64,000 bases of DNA from Microscillaceae bacterium (GTDB lineage: Bacteria; Bacteroidota; Bacteroidia; Cytophagales; Microscillaceae). The translations under genes were made by a program, and so were the position numbers. A model generated the notes under the pieces. The model was not told the origin of the DNA, did not search any database, and saw only the letters and a program-made list of their open reading frames with translations. Shown piece by piece: positions 45,801 through 53,981 of the stretch (position 1 is the first letter of the stretch; each line of letters begins with the position of its first letter). Location: positions 1 to 64,000 of the forward strand of contig DMXI01000687.1 of NCBI GenBank assembly GCA_003483885.1, in the 5' to 3' direction.

Positions 45801-47742
45801 TACTTCGCATATGAACGTGCAAAAACTCAAAGCAATGGACATTGTGTTGGGTGACCTGGATGTAGAAGTAGCCGAAAAAGGTCTAGAGGGGCTGGCCAGT
45901 GTAAAAGCAGTACTCAAGGGAAAAAATAATCGACTGCGGGCCAATGGTTCCTATCATATTTTCAAAGATAGCCTATACGTATTTACAGGGGTATCCAATA
46001 TTCGTTTGGAGCAATTTACTCCTCTAGTGTCAGAGTATATGCGAAAAATGCATGGGCGCATGAATGGCCGCCTGAGACTTACTGGCAAAATTGCGGAACC
46101 CGAAATCACTGGGGATATCAAGTTCAAAGGGCAAAGTACACTCCAGGTAAAAATGCTGGGAGAGCCTCATTTTATTAAGAATCAGACTATTTATTTCAAT
46201 AAGGATGTCATTTCCTTTAAAAACTTTACCATTACCGATGTCAATGGTCGCCCCAACTATGTCAATGGAAAGATTACCAACCTGGGGTATCGGGCCTTCT
46301 ATACTAATCTAATGATTGAGGCGGAAAACTTTCAGTTGATGAAGTCTACCGCATACGACTTTAAGACGCTGCATGGCACTGTGTTTAGTGATTATAAAGT
46401 CAAAGTCAGTGGTTTTTTAGATGAATTGGACATCAATGCCAACGTAGCCCTAAAACCGGGTTCTAATGTATTTACCTCCATTGACGACAACGAAGCTACA
46501 CACGTTAAACGAAGCAATTACATTAAGTTTGTTTCTCTACAACCAGATTCTTCAGGGGTAAAAGACAGCTCCAAGGTTAAGGCAAATACCAATTTAACAG
46601 GCTTTAATATCAAATCAATCATTAAGGTAAGTCCCCAGGCCAAGCTAAACATTATCATCAATGAATCCACCAACGATCGCCTGGAATGTTCTGGGGAAAC
46701 TCAATTAAGTGTTAATATGGATAACACCGGCGAACTCGAGATTTCGGGAGATTACATCATTGAAGAAGGTAAATATACCCTCAATTTGTTTGAAGTAGTA
46801 CACAAAGAAATCGCCGTGCAAAAAGGCAGTAGTGTGCACTTTTTTGGAGACCCTACCCAAGGGATCATGAATATTACCACCATTTACGAAACTAAAACCT
46901 CGACTTACAGTTTGCTATTGGATCGCCTTTCGACTGATCAGGCCAGCGAAATAGAGCAAGCCAAACGAATTATTCCAATCCAGGTATTGATTCATCTCAA
47001 GGGGGAGTTTTTGAACCCACAAATCAGTTTTGATATTCAAATCCCACGAGATAAGGTCCAAAACCCCAGTACTTTGCTATTAAGTAAACTTAATGAGATC
47101 AGAAATAACCAAAACGAACTCTACAAACAGGTCTTTGGATTGGTAGTATTAGGGTATTTTATCACGGCAGAAGAAGCCCAAGGAGGCAACGGAGTGGATG
47201 TAACGTATCAGTTAGGCTCTGGCTTGAGTGGTTTTCTAACCGATCAGCTAAATAAATTGTCGGATAGCTATCTGGGAGGGGTACAAATTGACCTAAACCT
47301 AAACAATAAAAACGCCTTTGCCAAAGACCGGGAGTTAGCAGTGCATTTATCTAAGCAATTTTTCAACGATCGCCTAAAGGTATCGGTGGGTAGTTATGTA
47401 AACCTTGACAACCACGATGCCAACGAACAAGACGCACACCAAAATTTGGTTGGAGATGTGACTGTAGAATATCGCTTGAATAAATCAGGAAACCTTAATC
47501 TAAAGTTTTTCCGAAAAGCTAACTCCAACAACGTCAATACCAGCAACCTTACCCCAAGTAATATTCAAACCAATGGTGTATCTATCAGTTATCACAAAAA
47601 CTTTAGTCATCTGAAAGATATTTTCCGCCGCAAGCAAAAGAAAATCGAGCCTAAAAAGAATCCTCCCTCTTCTACCAAGAAAAAAGAAGATGATGCGAAA
47701 TCAAAGGAGAAAAAAAAGGAGAAGAAAACGAGCGATGATTGA
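42844..47742 (+). CDS. tamB: TamB/DUF490 translocation-assembly protein
   Basis: 1632 aa. One N-terminal membrane anchor ('FSVFLLAGLILLFAIAWGAV', ~14-33) followed by AsmA-like 'IPSTQKYLVDQATKYLQDRL', a long beta-rich body resembling VPS13/AsmA lipid-transfer grooves with repeated ~25-residue strands, and the C-terminal DUF490 domain from ~1140 ('ISGDYIIEEGKYTLNLFEVV', 'IPIQVLIHLKGEFLNPQISF'), ending in a Lys-rich tail. Spans the periplasm; known to move phospholipid or help outer-membrane protein assembly. Linker with Lys/Glu/Pro at ~215-255. Its partner TamA/BamA is not in the window. Confidence 0.92.
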   Translation: MSIVRKILKGLFKFSVFLLAGLILLFAIAWGAVQIPSTQKYLVDQATKYLQDRLQTKVTIQRVNIEFFRTVVLEDIYVPDKNADTLLYAKKFRVQLSNFSLLHKQVTTHKLGLEKARIHLHRAANATKFNYDFLLDAFASKDSVKKTPTEETPSASWQVNLHKIHFKNVQLQWLDDREKLYLQTNVGEFKSSFETLGLEDKHPIIDELMFDKLRLSFRQATHQQKETPEQEAESKQTELEAAPQKNAKITDKPAKKALNPSGYSLTLKSLIFKNCNLRYDNDASNPAPTRLDYNHLLVTNLSTRMKDIKVGANDFTFDIEQLSFAEKSGFGLRQFAVKMQIHYPQVFINTGTIQTNHSMLHHGFKLNVPSVEAIDSSLKSAFFHIDFENDSLAIRDLTYFTGGISPKLQQQTIKFEGSINVQKNKLHLEHFQAAANQNNLLHTSLIVKNFTDYPKAFYDLDLHQLKAQPAFVQSLLPRPLPPEALLTNQITTSAAVKGYLKDLEGKWTLESSIGNLESEFNLQTNAKFDDNKIKGTLKARGVQLGLITHTEEVGALNFEAFVDAQQNPQKVQVDSLQLLVNALEYKKYTYQGLRVNSKFINNILENTIFYKDAQANVEFQNVVDLTEEKPRVFLRGNVYNLHLRAMNLFEDSLNVRAQIESEIQGFDVDSILGYMHVNDALVEYHNKKLKLDSLHLDINEQKNARHIILKSDFLNATIKGQFNVRELPLAFNGFIQNYYSNFPIDSVKLQHTQNLVIDATLRKNPQLLYEFVPTLKVAENVKLFAKFTPDKKLLITQLNAPLISYDGEKIQNFYLNVRSTPTALRAFVTCTRIDTKQNIDIKTPTIRFGLRKDKASFNIKLNSDSLRSEIKLFGNITAQKDTFNLKFRNSYISIDRQEWEFRNGCNVSFNLANKYLYIDSIALSQQSQKFILRSHVNRAKKVIQQFDIVKFNIATIPEIFGLTDYKLGGIINGNLAVTNAFDIERITSHMNVQKLKAMDIVLGDLDVEVAEKGLEGLASVKAVLKGKNNRLRANGSYHIFKDSLYVFTGVSNIRLEQFTPLVSEYMRKMHGRMNGRLRLTGKIAEPEITGDIKFKGQSTLQVKMLGEPHFIKNQTIYFNKDVISFKNFTITDVNGRPNYVNGKITNLGYRAFYTNLMIEAENFQLMKSTAYDFKTLHGTVFSDYKVKVSGFLDELDINANVALKPGSNVFTSIDDNEATHVKRSNYIKFVSLQPDSSGVKDSSKVKANTNLTGFNIKSIIKVSPQAKLNIIINESTNDRLECSGETQLSVNMDNTGELEISGDYIIEEGKYTLNLFEVVHKEIAVQKGSSVHFFGDPTQGIMNITTIYETKTSTYSLLLDRLSTDQASEIEQAKRIIPIQVLIHLKGEFLNPQISFDIQIPRDKVQNPSTLLLSKLNEIRNNQNELYKQVFGLVVLGYFITAEEAQGGNGVDVTYQLGSGLSGFLTDQLNKLSDSYLGGVQIDLNLNNKNAFAKDRELAVHLSKQFFNDRLKVSVGSYVNLDNHDANEQDAHQNLVGDVTVEYRLNKSGNLNLKFFRKANSNNVNTSNLTPSNIQTNGVSISYHKNFSHLKDIFRRKQKKIEPKKNPPSSTKKKEDDAKSKEKKKEKKTSDD

Positions 47743-47762
47743 TCTGTTCAAAACACGCCCTA

Positions 47763-47796
47763 AAGCAACAAAACAACCTCAAATGAAGGTTGCTTA
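47763..47796. terminator. hairpin between tamB and the NTF2-like gene
   Basis: CAACCT and AGGTTG pair around CAAATGA, with outer AAGCAA/TTGCTT arms across a bulge. It lies between two converging genes; the plus side lacks a long T-run, the call rests on position and stem. Confidence 0.45.
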
Positions 47797-47841
47797 TAAT
47801 AGAACGCAGTTTTTATTAATGTAGGTAGTAATCAAATAGGG

Positions 47842-48366
47842 TTAATTTTCCTTTTTATTAGTTGGAGTTAAAGCAGCCATTACTTCTACACAATTTAACC
47901 AAGATTCGTGGCTTTGAACAATCCTCCATTGATTACTTCTCTTTTGCACAATTCCCGACCAAACCAGTTGTCCATTGTATTCAGGAATTCCAGCCAATTT
48001 TATTTTGAGATGTATTGGTAACGTAAAGGCTACCGTATTTTCTGATAAAACGCTGGCTTTCCAACTCTTGATTACGTTTTTCAAGACCTCTACTGATGAA
48101 CCAATCTCGCTATACGACTTCTTTAAATCATCTAAGGTTAATATAGTTCCATTGTTTGTATAATACGCATCAGCGTCTCCCGAATAATAGTTCAAACCTT
48201 CTAAAAACTTAAGATTGTTAGAGGCATCAAATACTTTTTGAACTGTGGCTTTAGCAGAATTAATAATCGTTCTTTTATCTGTTTCAGTTAGCTCACTTTT
48301 TCTGCTACAGGATTGATTAAAAATGAGTATTCCTGTAAAAAATGTATACATTAAAATTCTATTCAT
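47842..48366 (-). CDS. SnoaL/NTF2-like lipoprotein (DUF4440-type)
   Basis: 174 aa. 'MNRILMYTFFTGILIFNQSC' is a lipoprotein signal with Cys20. The mature part has the helix 'KRTIINSAKATVQKVFDASN', then 'SGDADAYYTNNGTILTLDDL', 'VEVLKNVIKSWKASVLSENT' and 'QLVWSGIVQKRSNQWRIVQS', the order of an NTF2-like cone with a terminal 'HESW' strand, typical of DUF4440/SnoaL proteins. Ligand or activity unknown. Confidence 0.75.
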   Translation of the reverse strand: MNRILMYTFFTGILIFNQSCSRKSELTETDKRTIINSAKATVQKVFDASNNLKFLEGLNYYSGDADAYYTNNGTILTLDDLKKSYSEIGSSVEVLKNVIKSWKASVLSENTVAFTLPIHLKIKLAGIPEYNGQLVWSGIVQKRSNQWRIVQSHESWLNCVEVMAALTPTNKKEN

Positions 48367-48446
48367 TTGATTATATATTTATGTTTGATTAATAATTATG
48401 ACAAAGGTATACCTCTTTGATGTTTTTAGCTATCATTATATTTTGT

Positions 48447-48929
48447 TCAATCAATTATTTCATTTTCAGATAAGTCCTCCACAGAGATTGGTTGTTCTTC
48501 TTTGAAACACACCGCAATCCCATAAGGATCACAAATATCAAATCGTCCAGTAGCAAACCTAATCATCCATTCCATATTTTCATAAAAATTGATTTCTGGT
48601 AGATCTACCGGAAAATCATACATATCTAAATCCAATTCTGCCAATTCATCATCCTTGATATGATATTTGGAAGGATTTTCAAGAAGGGTGTTTTTTAAGT
48701 AAAGTATGGCTGTTTCCAAAAATGAATCTACTTTGGAAAGTACACTCTCGATCAATTGAAGCAATGAGGACTCTAATCGTTTTTGCTTAGTAAATATGCT
48801 CACTGGAATCGCCTCCTGAAACTTCATTTTTTTGTTCCCACAGTTGATCGTCACACCTGACCAAAAATACTCTTGCTCAACTTCCGCAGTTAGTTGTATA
48901 GTTCCATATTTAAATTTTACATTTTCCAT
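48447..48929 (-). CDS. hypothetical protein, immunity-like composition
   Basis: 160 aa, acidic, soluble. 'VKFKYGTIQLTAEVEQEYFW' beta start, helical centre 'LLQLIESVLSKVDSFLETAI', and an Asp/Glu-rich end containing 'GRFDICDPYGIAVCFKEEQP'. Size, acidity and the 'DPYGIxVxF' beta hairpin resemble proteins found as immunity or SUKH/DUF-type partners of polymorphic toxins, but no toxin gene is nearby. Co-directional with the upstream 52-aa gene but separated from it by a terminator. Confidence 0.45.
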   Translation of the reverse strand: MENVKFKYGTIQLTAEVEQEYFWSGVTINCGNKKMKFQEAIPVSIFTKQKRLESSLLQLIESVLSKVDSFLETAILYLKNTLLENPSKYHIKDDELAELDLDMYDFPVDLPEINFYENMEWMIRFATGRFDICDPYGIAVCFKEEQPISVEDLSENEIID

Positions 48930-48980
48930 AATAGGCTAGATCAAAAGAGAATTACAGTATTTCTTTATATACACACAACA

Positions 48981-49008
48981 AAAAAGCAACCCCAAAATGA
49001 GGTTGCTT
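48981..49008 (-). terminator. terminator downstream of the 52-aa gene
   Basis: AAGCAACC (48984-48991) pairs with GGTTGCTT (49001-49008), 8 bp, preceded by an A-run that is a T-run on the minus strand. It ends transcription coming from 49217 and supports that small gene. Confidence 0.75.
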
Positions 49009-49058
49009 ATATACTTACAATAAAATAGTTTCTTCAAATACTGAAGTCTCGCAATGGA

Positions 49059-49217
49059 CTAACGTTTAAAAAGTTTTCGTCTACGAGGCTTGGCTTTCTT
49101 GCCTGGTTCGTACAAATCAAATTTGCTCCCATCTTCACTAAGGCTACATCCCAAAATACCAGGGCCACTTCTTACTGAGTTTACAGACTCTACGTTTGAA
49201 TAGATTGAATTTTTCAT
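49059..49217 (-). CDS. 52-residue basic small protein
   Basis: ATG at 49217, TAG at 49059. Begins 'MKNSIYSNVESVNSV', middle 'GPGILGCSLSEDGSKFDL', and ends in a strongly basic tail with 'KAKPRRRKLFKR'. A hairpin terminator 50 bp downstream on the same strand suggests the region is a transcription unit. It has one Cys and a Gly-Pro-Gly turn; it could be a peptide precursor, a small nucleic-acid-binding protein or a chance frame. No family recognised. Confidence 0.4.
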   Translation of the reverse strand: MKNSIYSNVESVNSVRSGPGILGCSLSEDGSKFDLYEPGKKAKPRRRKLFKR

Positions 49218-49463
49218 TTGCTCAATATTTGCTATAAGGGTTTAACCATTTAATCAGTATAGCACTATGTGGTTAACTACGTGCGATTGAAAATTATTAA
49301 TGTATTGTTTCGATAAACAGTATAACTGGCTTGATCAACTTCAGGATATATCGGACAAATTAAATGCCATTTTTTAACAATATGTTAATAGGTCATAAAA
49401 ATAATTAAATCCGAGAAACTTTTAAAACATTATATACGTTTTGACAGGTTTTGGTAACCATTT

Positions 49464-51350
49464 TTAGATGTATTCTGCCAATTCGAGCCACCTTTCGGTT
49501 TTTTGATCTATAGCATCCATTACCCCTCCAAGCTTTTCTGATACCTCTTGCAAGGCGTTATGATCCAGTGTACCGCTATTTAGTTGTTCGGTGAGCTGAT
49601 CTTTTTCTTCCTCGAGTTGCTCTATTTCTGTTTCCAGATTTTCGTATTCCTTTTGCTCTTTGAAGGTCAACTTGCGTTTTTGAACAGGATCACTTGCTTT
49701 CTTCTCTGCTTTTTCTTGTTGATATTTTTCTTGTTTGCCTACTTTTTTCTCTTTTTCCTGGGCTAGCTCCTGCAAGTGCTTGTATTCCCGATATTCTTGA
49801 TACTTCCCGTTAAAATCCTGAATAATCCCTTCCCCTTCAAACACAAACAAGTGATCTACCAACTTATCCATAAAATAACGATCGTGAGTCACGACAATTA
49901 AACAACCACCAAACTCTAATAAAAATTCCTCTAACACATTTAAAGTAAGTAAATCGAGGTCATTGGTAGGCTCATCCAAAATCAGGAAATTGGGATTTTG
50001 CACCAATATTGTGAGCAAATACAAACGTCTGCGTTCTCCTCCGCTCAAGGTAGATACATAATTGTATTGCTTGTCACGATCAAACAAAAAGCGCTCAAGT
50101 AATTGAGCAGGCGATAGTTTTTGTCCCTTACCCAAGTCTATTTCCTCTGCAATTTCCTGTACTACCTCAATCACCCGCTTGTCTTCTGGCAGTTTTATGC
50201 CGTCCTGCGTATAATACCCATATACGATGGTTTCCCCCTTGGTAATGGTACCACTATCGGGTTGAATTTGCCCCGTGAGCAAATTCAAAAAGGTAGATTT
50301 TCCTACCCCATTACGTCCTACGATACCAATGCGTTCTTTGCGTTGAAAAACATAGCTAAAATCCGCCACCATTTTCAAATCCCCATAATTTTTGTTCAAA
50401 TGTTCTATCTCGAGGATTTTTTTACCCATACGGCTCATTTTCACTCCCAGGTTGGCTTCTTTTTCTCCTACACGCTTACTGGCCTTTTTCTTAAGTTCTT
50501 CAAAAGCATCTAAACGATACTTGGCCTTGGTGCCTCGGGCCTTGGGCTGGCGGCGTACCCAGTCTAACTCCTTACGCATTAGGTTTTGGGCTTTCTCGAC
50601 TTCTGCCGCCGCTTGTTGGGCGCGTTCGGCTCTTTTTTCTAAATAATATTGATAGTTGCCCTTGTAACGGAACAAGGTTTTTTGGTCAATCTCGATAATT
50701 TCGGTGCAAATACGATCCAGAAAATAGCGATCGTGCGTTACCATAAACAGGGTCAGTTGCGCACCAGACAGATAGTTTTCCAGCCATTCAATCATATCGA
50801 GATCGAGGTGGTTGGTAGGCTCATCCAAAATCAAGAAATCAGGATCATCAATGAGTACTTTGGCCAAGGCCACCCGTTTTTTTTGTCCTCCCGAAAGGGT
50901 CTCAATCCTTTTTTCCAACTCCCCTACCCTCAATTTGGACAAAATTTGCTTGATTTTCAGTTCATAATCCCACGCTTTGTGGGTATCCATTCGTTGCAAT
51001 GCCTCCTCCATTTTATCGGCATTGTTAGGGTCTTGCAATGCCTCTTCGTATAGCTTAATGGCCTGAATTACCGGGCTGGGAGAGTTGAGTACCGCATCAA
51101 TGATCGTCTCCGCAGTACCAAAGTCTGGATCTTGATCCAGAAAACCCACGCGTACATCTTTATGATAAGCAAATGCCCCGCTATCGGCTTGGTCTTTATG
51201 CGTCAATATTTTGAGCAAAGAGGTTTTTCCAGTACCATTTTTTGCTACCAAAGCCACTTTTTGCCCTTTACTAATCCCAAATGAGATATCCTCGAACAAC
51301 ACACGTTCGCCAAAAGACTTACTTAAATTCTCAACAGAAAGGTAATTCAT
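49464..51350 (-). CDS. ABC-F family ATPase (Uup/EttA-like)
   Basis: 628 aa, no membrane segment. NBD1: Walker A 'AKNGTGKTSLLKIL' (~36-49), signature 'LSGGQKKRVALAKVL', Walker B 'LILDEPTNHLDLDMIEWLE'. Interdomain linker ~235-320 rich in Arg/Lys/Glu. NBD2: 'VGRNGVGKSTFLNLL', 'LSGGERRRLYLLTIL', 'FLILDEPTNDLDLLTL'. C-terminal Lys/Glu coiled coil (~540-628) as in Uup. Acts on ribosomes or DNA branch resolution in relatives. Antibiotic-protection role not implied. Confidence 0.93.
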   Translation of the reverse strand: MNYLSVENLSKSFGERVLFEDISFGISKGQKVALVAKNGTGKTSLLKILTHKDQADSGAFAYHKDVRVGFLDQDPDFGTAETIIDAVLNSPSPVIQAIKLYEEALQDPNNADKMEEALQRMDTHKAWDYELKIKQILSKLRVGELEKRIETLSGGQKKRVALAKVLIDDPDFLILDEPTNHLDLDMIEWLENYLSGAQLTLFMVTHDRYFLDRICTEIIEIDQKTLFRYKGNYQYYLEKRAERAQQAAAEVEKAQNLMRKELDWVRRQPKARGTKAKYRLDAFEELKKKASKRVGEKEANLGVKMSRMGKKILEIEHLNKNYGDLKMVADFSYVFQRKERIGIVGRNGVGKSTFLNLLTGQIQPDSGTITKGETIVYGYYTQDGIKLPEDKRVIEVVQEIAEEIDLGKGQKLSPAQLLERFLFDRDKQYNYVSTLSGGERRRLYLLTILVQNPNFLILDEPTNDLDLLTLNVLEEFLLEFGGCLIVVTHDRYFMDKLVDHLFVFEGEGIIQDFNGKYQEYREYKHLQELAQEKEKKVGKQEKYQQEKAEKKASDPVQKRKLTFKEQKEYENLETEIEQLEEEKDQLTEQLNSGTLDHNALQEVSEKLGGVMDAIDQKTERWLELAEYI

Positions 51351-51672
51351 TGTATGGATTGCTTTTACTTTAAGCTTTAAAATTAGGAAAAAAAAGCATT
51401 TGTTGACGAGTTAGGCATAGTTTCTTGGCATTCCAATCAGGTGTATGTCTAAAAATTAGTTTTTGATTAGATCTCAAAGGCGAAAAAGAGGTCTTCTTCG
51501 GTTTAATTATAGGCTAAAAAGTGTTCGCTCAATTGTAAGGTTTTTAATGGCAATTCGTCTTGTTATAAGGATTGAATCATCGAACTCGTTTCCACTTTTA
51601 ATCAGAGCTATAACCACTATATTTTTTTCAAAATCCTAAGAGGTATAAACGGGTTCATCAAGTAAATTAATC
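51351..51672. other. 322-bp divergent promoter region
   Basis: Spacer between the divergent ABC-F and serine hydrolase genes. No ORF, hairpin or repeat stands out; the promoters of both genes must lie here but no full TTTG / TAnnTTTG pair could be fixed. Confidence 0.5.
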
Positions 51673-53136
51673 ATGAGAACAAAAAGACTGCTTCAATTAA
51701 TCCTTGTTGGCTGCACAACAATTTGTCTGTCAGCCAAAGCTCAGAAAACTACAATCAATCAGGAAATAAAACTGATAGAAAACGGCTTGGAACCTCGCAT
51801 TCAAGTAAAAGGCCAGGTGAAAAAATACAATATCCTCGATAGGATGAAACATTATAAGGTGCCAGGGGTAAGTATAGCTGTTGTGAAAGAAGGTAAAATT
51901 CGCTGGGCCAAAGGTTATGGCATTGCCAACACCGCCACTGGTACAAAAGTAAACGTCAATACATTGTTTCAGGCGGGGTCTATTAGTAAGCCAGTGGCCG
52001 CTTTAGCCGCACTGAAACTGGTACAGGAAGGCAAAGTATCGTTGGACAAAGATGTGAACCAATATCTGAAAGGCTGGAAAGTGCCGGAAAATAAATTCAC
52101 TAAAAACAAAAAAGTAACCTTGCGAGGGTTACTTACCCATTCTGCGGGATTAACGGTACATGGTTTCCCAGGATATGCTCAAAATGATCATTTCCCAGAT
52201 ATTGTATCAGTGCTTAATGGTAAAGGAAACACCGCTTCAGTAAGGGTAGATATGGAACCTGGCACTCGTTTTCGTTACTCGGGAGGCGGCTATACAGTGA
52301 TGGAAAAGGTAGTAGAGGATGTGACTGGTATGCCTTTGGAAAAATATATGGCTCAGCATATCTTCAAAAAGCTGGACATGACCAATAGCACTTATGCTCA
52401 GCCATTGCCCAAGCAATACCACGCACAAGCCAGTGCCGCTTACAGACGTGACGGAGAAATCATCAAAGGATGGTGGCATAATTATCCTGAGCAAGCGGCT
52501 GCGGGTCTGTGGACAACTCCTACCGATTTGGCAAAATACTGTCTCGAAATCCAACAAATTTTCAAAGGGAAAAAAGGTGGCATATTATCGCAGGATATGG
52601 TTAAGCAAATGCTCCAAAAACACAAAAACGAATGGGGTTTGGGGCCTTCGCTTCACTGGTCGGGCGATTCGTTGCTTTTTGAACATGGTGGCAAAAACGA
52701 AGGTTTTACCAACGAGTTCCTGGCATTTGTTCACCGAGGAGCAGCTTTTATTGTCATGACCAGTGGCGATAATGGAGGCCGATTAATTGGGGAGATTAGA
52801 ATCGCGCTTTCCAGGTGTTATGGCTGGGGAATTCAATCTAATACAACCGTAGCGCTCATTGAGTTAGATCGGAGTCAATTACAGGCATACGTCGGAAAAT
52901 ACAAATACTCAGGAAAAGTACGTGGTAAAGATTATCTGGTAGAGGTAAGGGTAGAAAATGGGAAGCTTGTACTTGATAATCTACCACGCAAAAAAATCTC
53001 ACCGCTAGATCCTACCTCAAAAACTAAATTCGTAGACCTCAATAATGGCAATCGTATCACTTTTAAAAAAGCAACCAAAGGCGCTGGTTATACCTTGTAC
53101 TGGAACAAAAGGTATCGTTTTGATAGGGTAAAATAA
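51673..53136 (+). CDS. serine hydrolase of the class C beta-lactamase/PBP type
   Basis: 487 aa. Signal 'LLQLILVGCTTICLSAKAQ' (~6-24). Catalytic SxxK: Ser103-Ile-Ser-Lys106 ('FQAGSISKPVAALAAL'); second motif Tyr-Ser-Gly in 'FRYSGGGYTVMEKV'; third 'FEHGGKNEGF'. C-terminal ~100 residues form a DUF3471-like small beta domain ('YVGKYKYSGKVRGKDYLVEV'). Periplasmic; probably a peptidase or esterase acting on peptidoglycan peptides or small esters rather than a resistance enzyme. Confidence 0.9.
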   Translation: MRTKRLLQLILVGCTTICLSAKAQKTTINQEIKLIENGLEPRIQVKGQVKKYNILDRMKHYKVPGVSIAVVKEGKIRWAKGYGIANTATGTKVNVNTLFQAGSISKPVAALAALKLVQEGKVSLDKDVNQYLKGWKVPENKFTKNKKVTLRGLLTHSAGLTVHGFPGYAQNDHFPDIVSVLNGKGNTASVRVDMEPGTRFRYSGGGYTVMEKVVEDVTGMPLEKYMAQHIFKKLDMTNSTYAQPLPKQYHAQASAAYRRDGEIIKGWWHNYPEQAAAGLWTTPTDLAKYCLEIQQIFKGKKGGILSQDMVKQMLQKHKNEWGLGPSLHWSGDSLLFEHGGKNEGFTNEFLAFVHRGAAFIVMTSGDNGGRLIGEIRIALSRCYGWGIQSNTTVALIELDRSQLQAYVGKYKYSGKVRGKDYLVEVRVENGKLVLDNLPRKKISPLDPTSKTKFVDLNNGNRITFKKATKGAGYTLYWNKRYRFDRVK

Positions 53137-53279
53137 TACTAATCCTTTGAGAAAACCCTTACACTCTTTTTCAGTAGAAACGGCCAGAGGCCCTACTATA
53201 ATCCCGCCTCAGACAAGCGACGATACTCGTTCGCGATTTATCGGAATGAGCAATATTGGGAGACTTCCAGCCGTAAATC

Positions 53280-53302
53280 TGTACGGATAATCATAGTGAA
53301 TT
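53280..53302 (+). repeat. 23-bp intergenic repeat, copy 2
   Basis: Partner of 37823-37845 (21 of 23 identical). The surrounding 53137-53408 holds no gene; its right end is the terminator at 53338-53365. Confidence 0.4.
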
Positions 53303-53337
53303 GATATAAGTCCATTTCAACACTATACTTTAAGCAT

Positions 53338-53365
53338 AAAAAAAGGTAAGCTCTTAGAGCTTACC
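53338..53365 (-). terminator. terminator of the STAS-like gene
   Basis: GGTAAGCTC (53345-53353) pairs with GAGCTTACC (53357-53365), loop TTA; a run of A at 53338-53344 gives the minus-strand T-run. Confidence 0.85.
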
Positions 53366-53408
53366 TACTTCATTATAACATATAAACCTAGTTCGAAATC
53401 CAAAACTT

Positions 53409-53828
53409 TTAGTTCATTACCCAGTTTTGGGCTGCTTTAGTATCTTTAAAAGTCTTAGTGTTCAATGCATAGCGCAAAGATCCCCGGTTGTTTTCGAGAT
53501 AGGTATTGATGGCTACTTCGCCAAAAATATTGTCAGGATGGATAATTGCTAATTGTTTCAAACCTGCATCAGACATGCGCAGATTCCAGTTACTGCTGAG
53601 CCACGCTTGTTCGGCTTTTTTTACTGCACCGAGTTTTTCTGCGTTCAAAATCAAAGCATTGGTGGATTGAGCAGATTCGGTAAATAATTGATAGCTTTTT
53701 TCAAACAGTTTGATAATTTGGTTACTTCCTAAAAAGCCTGAAATATTGATTGTCAAACATTTGCTGAATGCACATAATTCAATATTTGCATTTTTATCCT
53801 TGTAGAGAATCTGATTTCGTTTGTTCAT
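53409..53828 (-). CDS. STAS-like small protein (paralogous group)
   Basis: 139 aa from ATG 53828 (GTG three codons upstream rejected). 'IELCAFSKCLTINISGFLGS', helix 'QIIKLFEKSYQLFTESA', strand 'ALILNAEKLGAV', 'LKQLAIIHPDNIFGEVAIN' and ending 'KTFKDTKAAQNWVMN'. Strand-helix order and the final F-xxxxxAxxW match the proteins at 11016-11417 and 19358-19795. Function unknown; own terminator. Confidence 0.5.
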   Translation of the reverse strand: MNKRNQILYKDKNANIELCAFSKCLTINISGFLGSNQIIKLFEKSYQLFTESAQSTNALILNAEKLGAVKKAEQAWLSSNWNLRMSDAGLKQLAIIHPDNIFGEVAINTYLENNRGSLRYALNTKTFKDTKAAQNWVMN

Positions 53829-53981
53829 GAATTTCACTCAATAGTTACTTTGTCTGATGCAAAGTTCCGACATTTAGTCTGAGGAGGAAAATCATTTTTT
53901 AGCAAAAATACACCCGTGTAATAATTTAGCACGAAAAGTGACCATCAGTCAATCATTTTTTTAACATACTCTTACACAGGA

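Noticed and set aside
50121..50513. 130-codon plus-strand frame inside the ABC-F gene
   Set aside because: Antisense shadow of a well-supported ABC-F gene; composition is not coding-like and no family match.
49464..51350. Antibiotic-resistance ABC-F
   Set aside because: Uup-like C-terminal coiled coil and housekeeping context; nothing indicates a resistance subtype.
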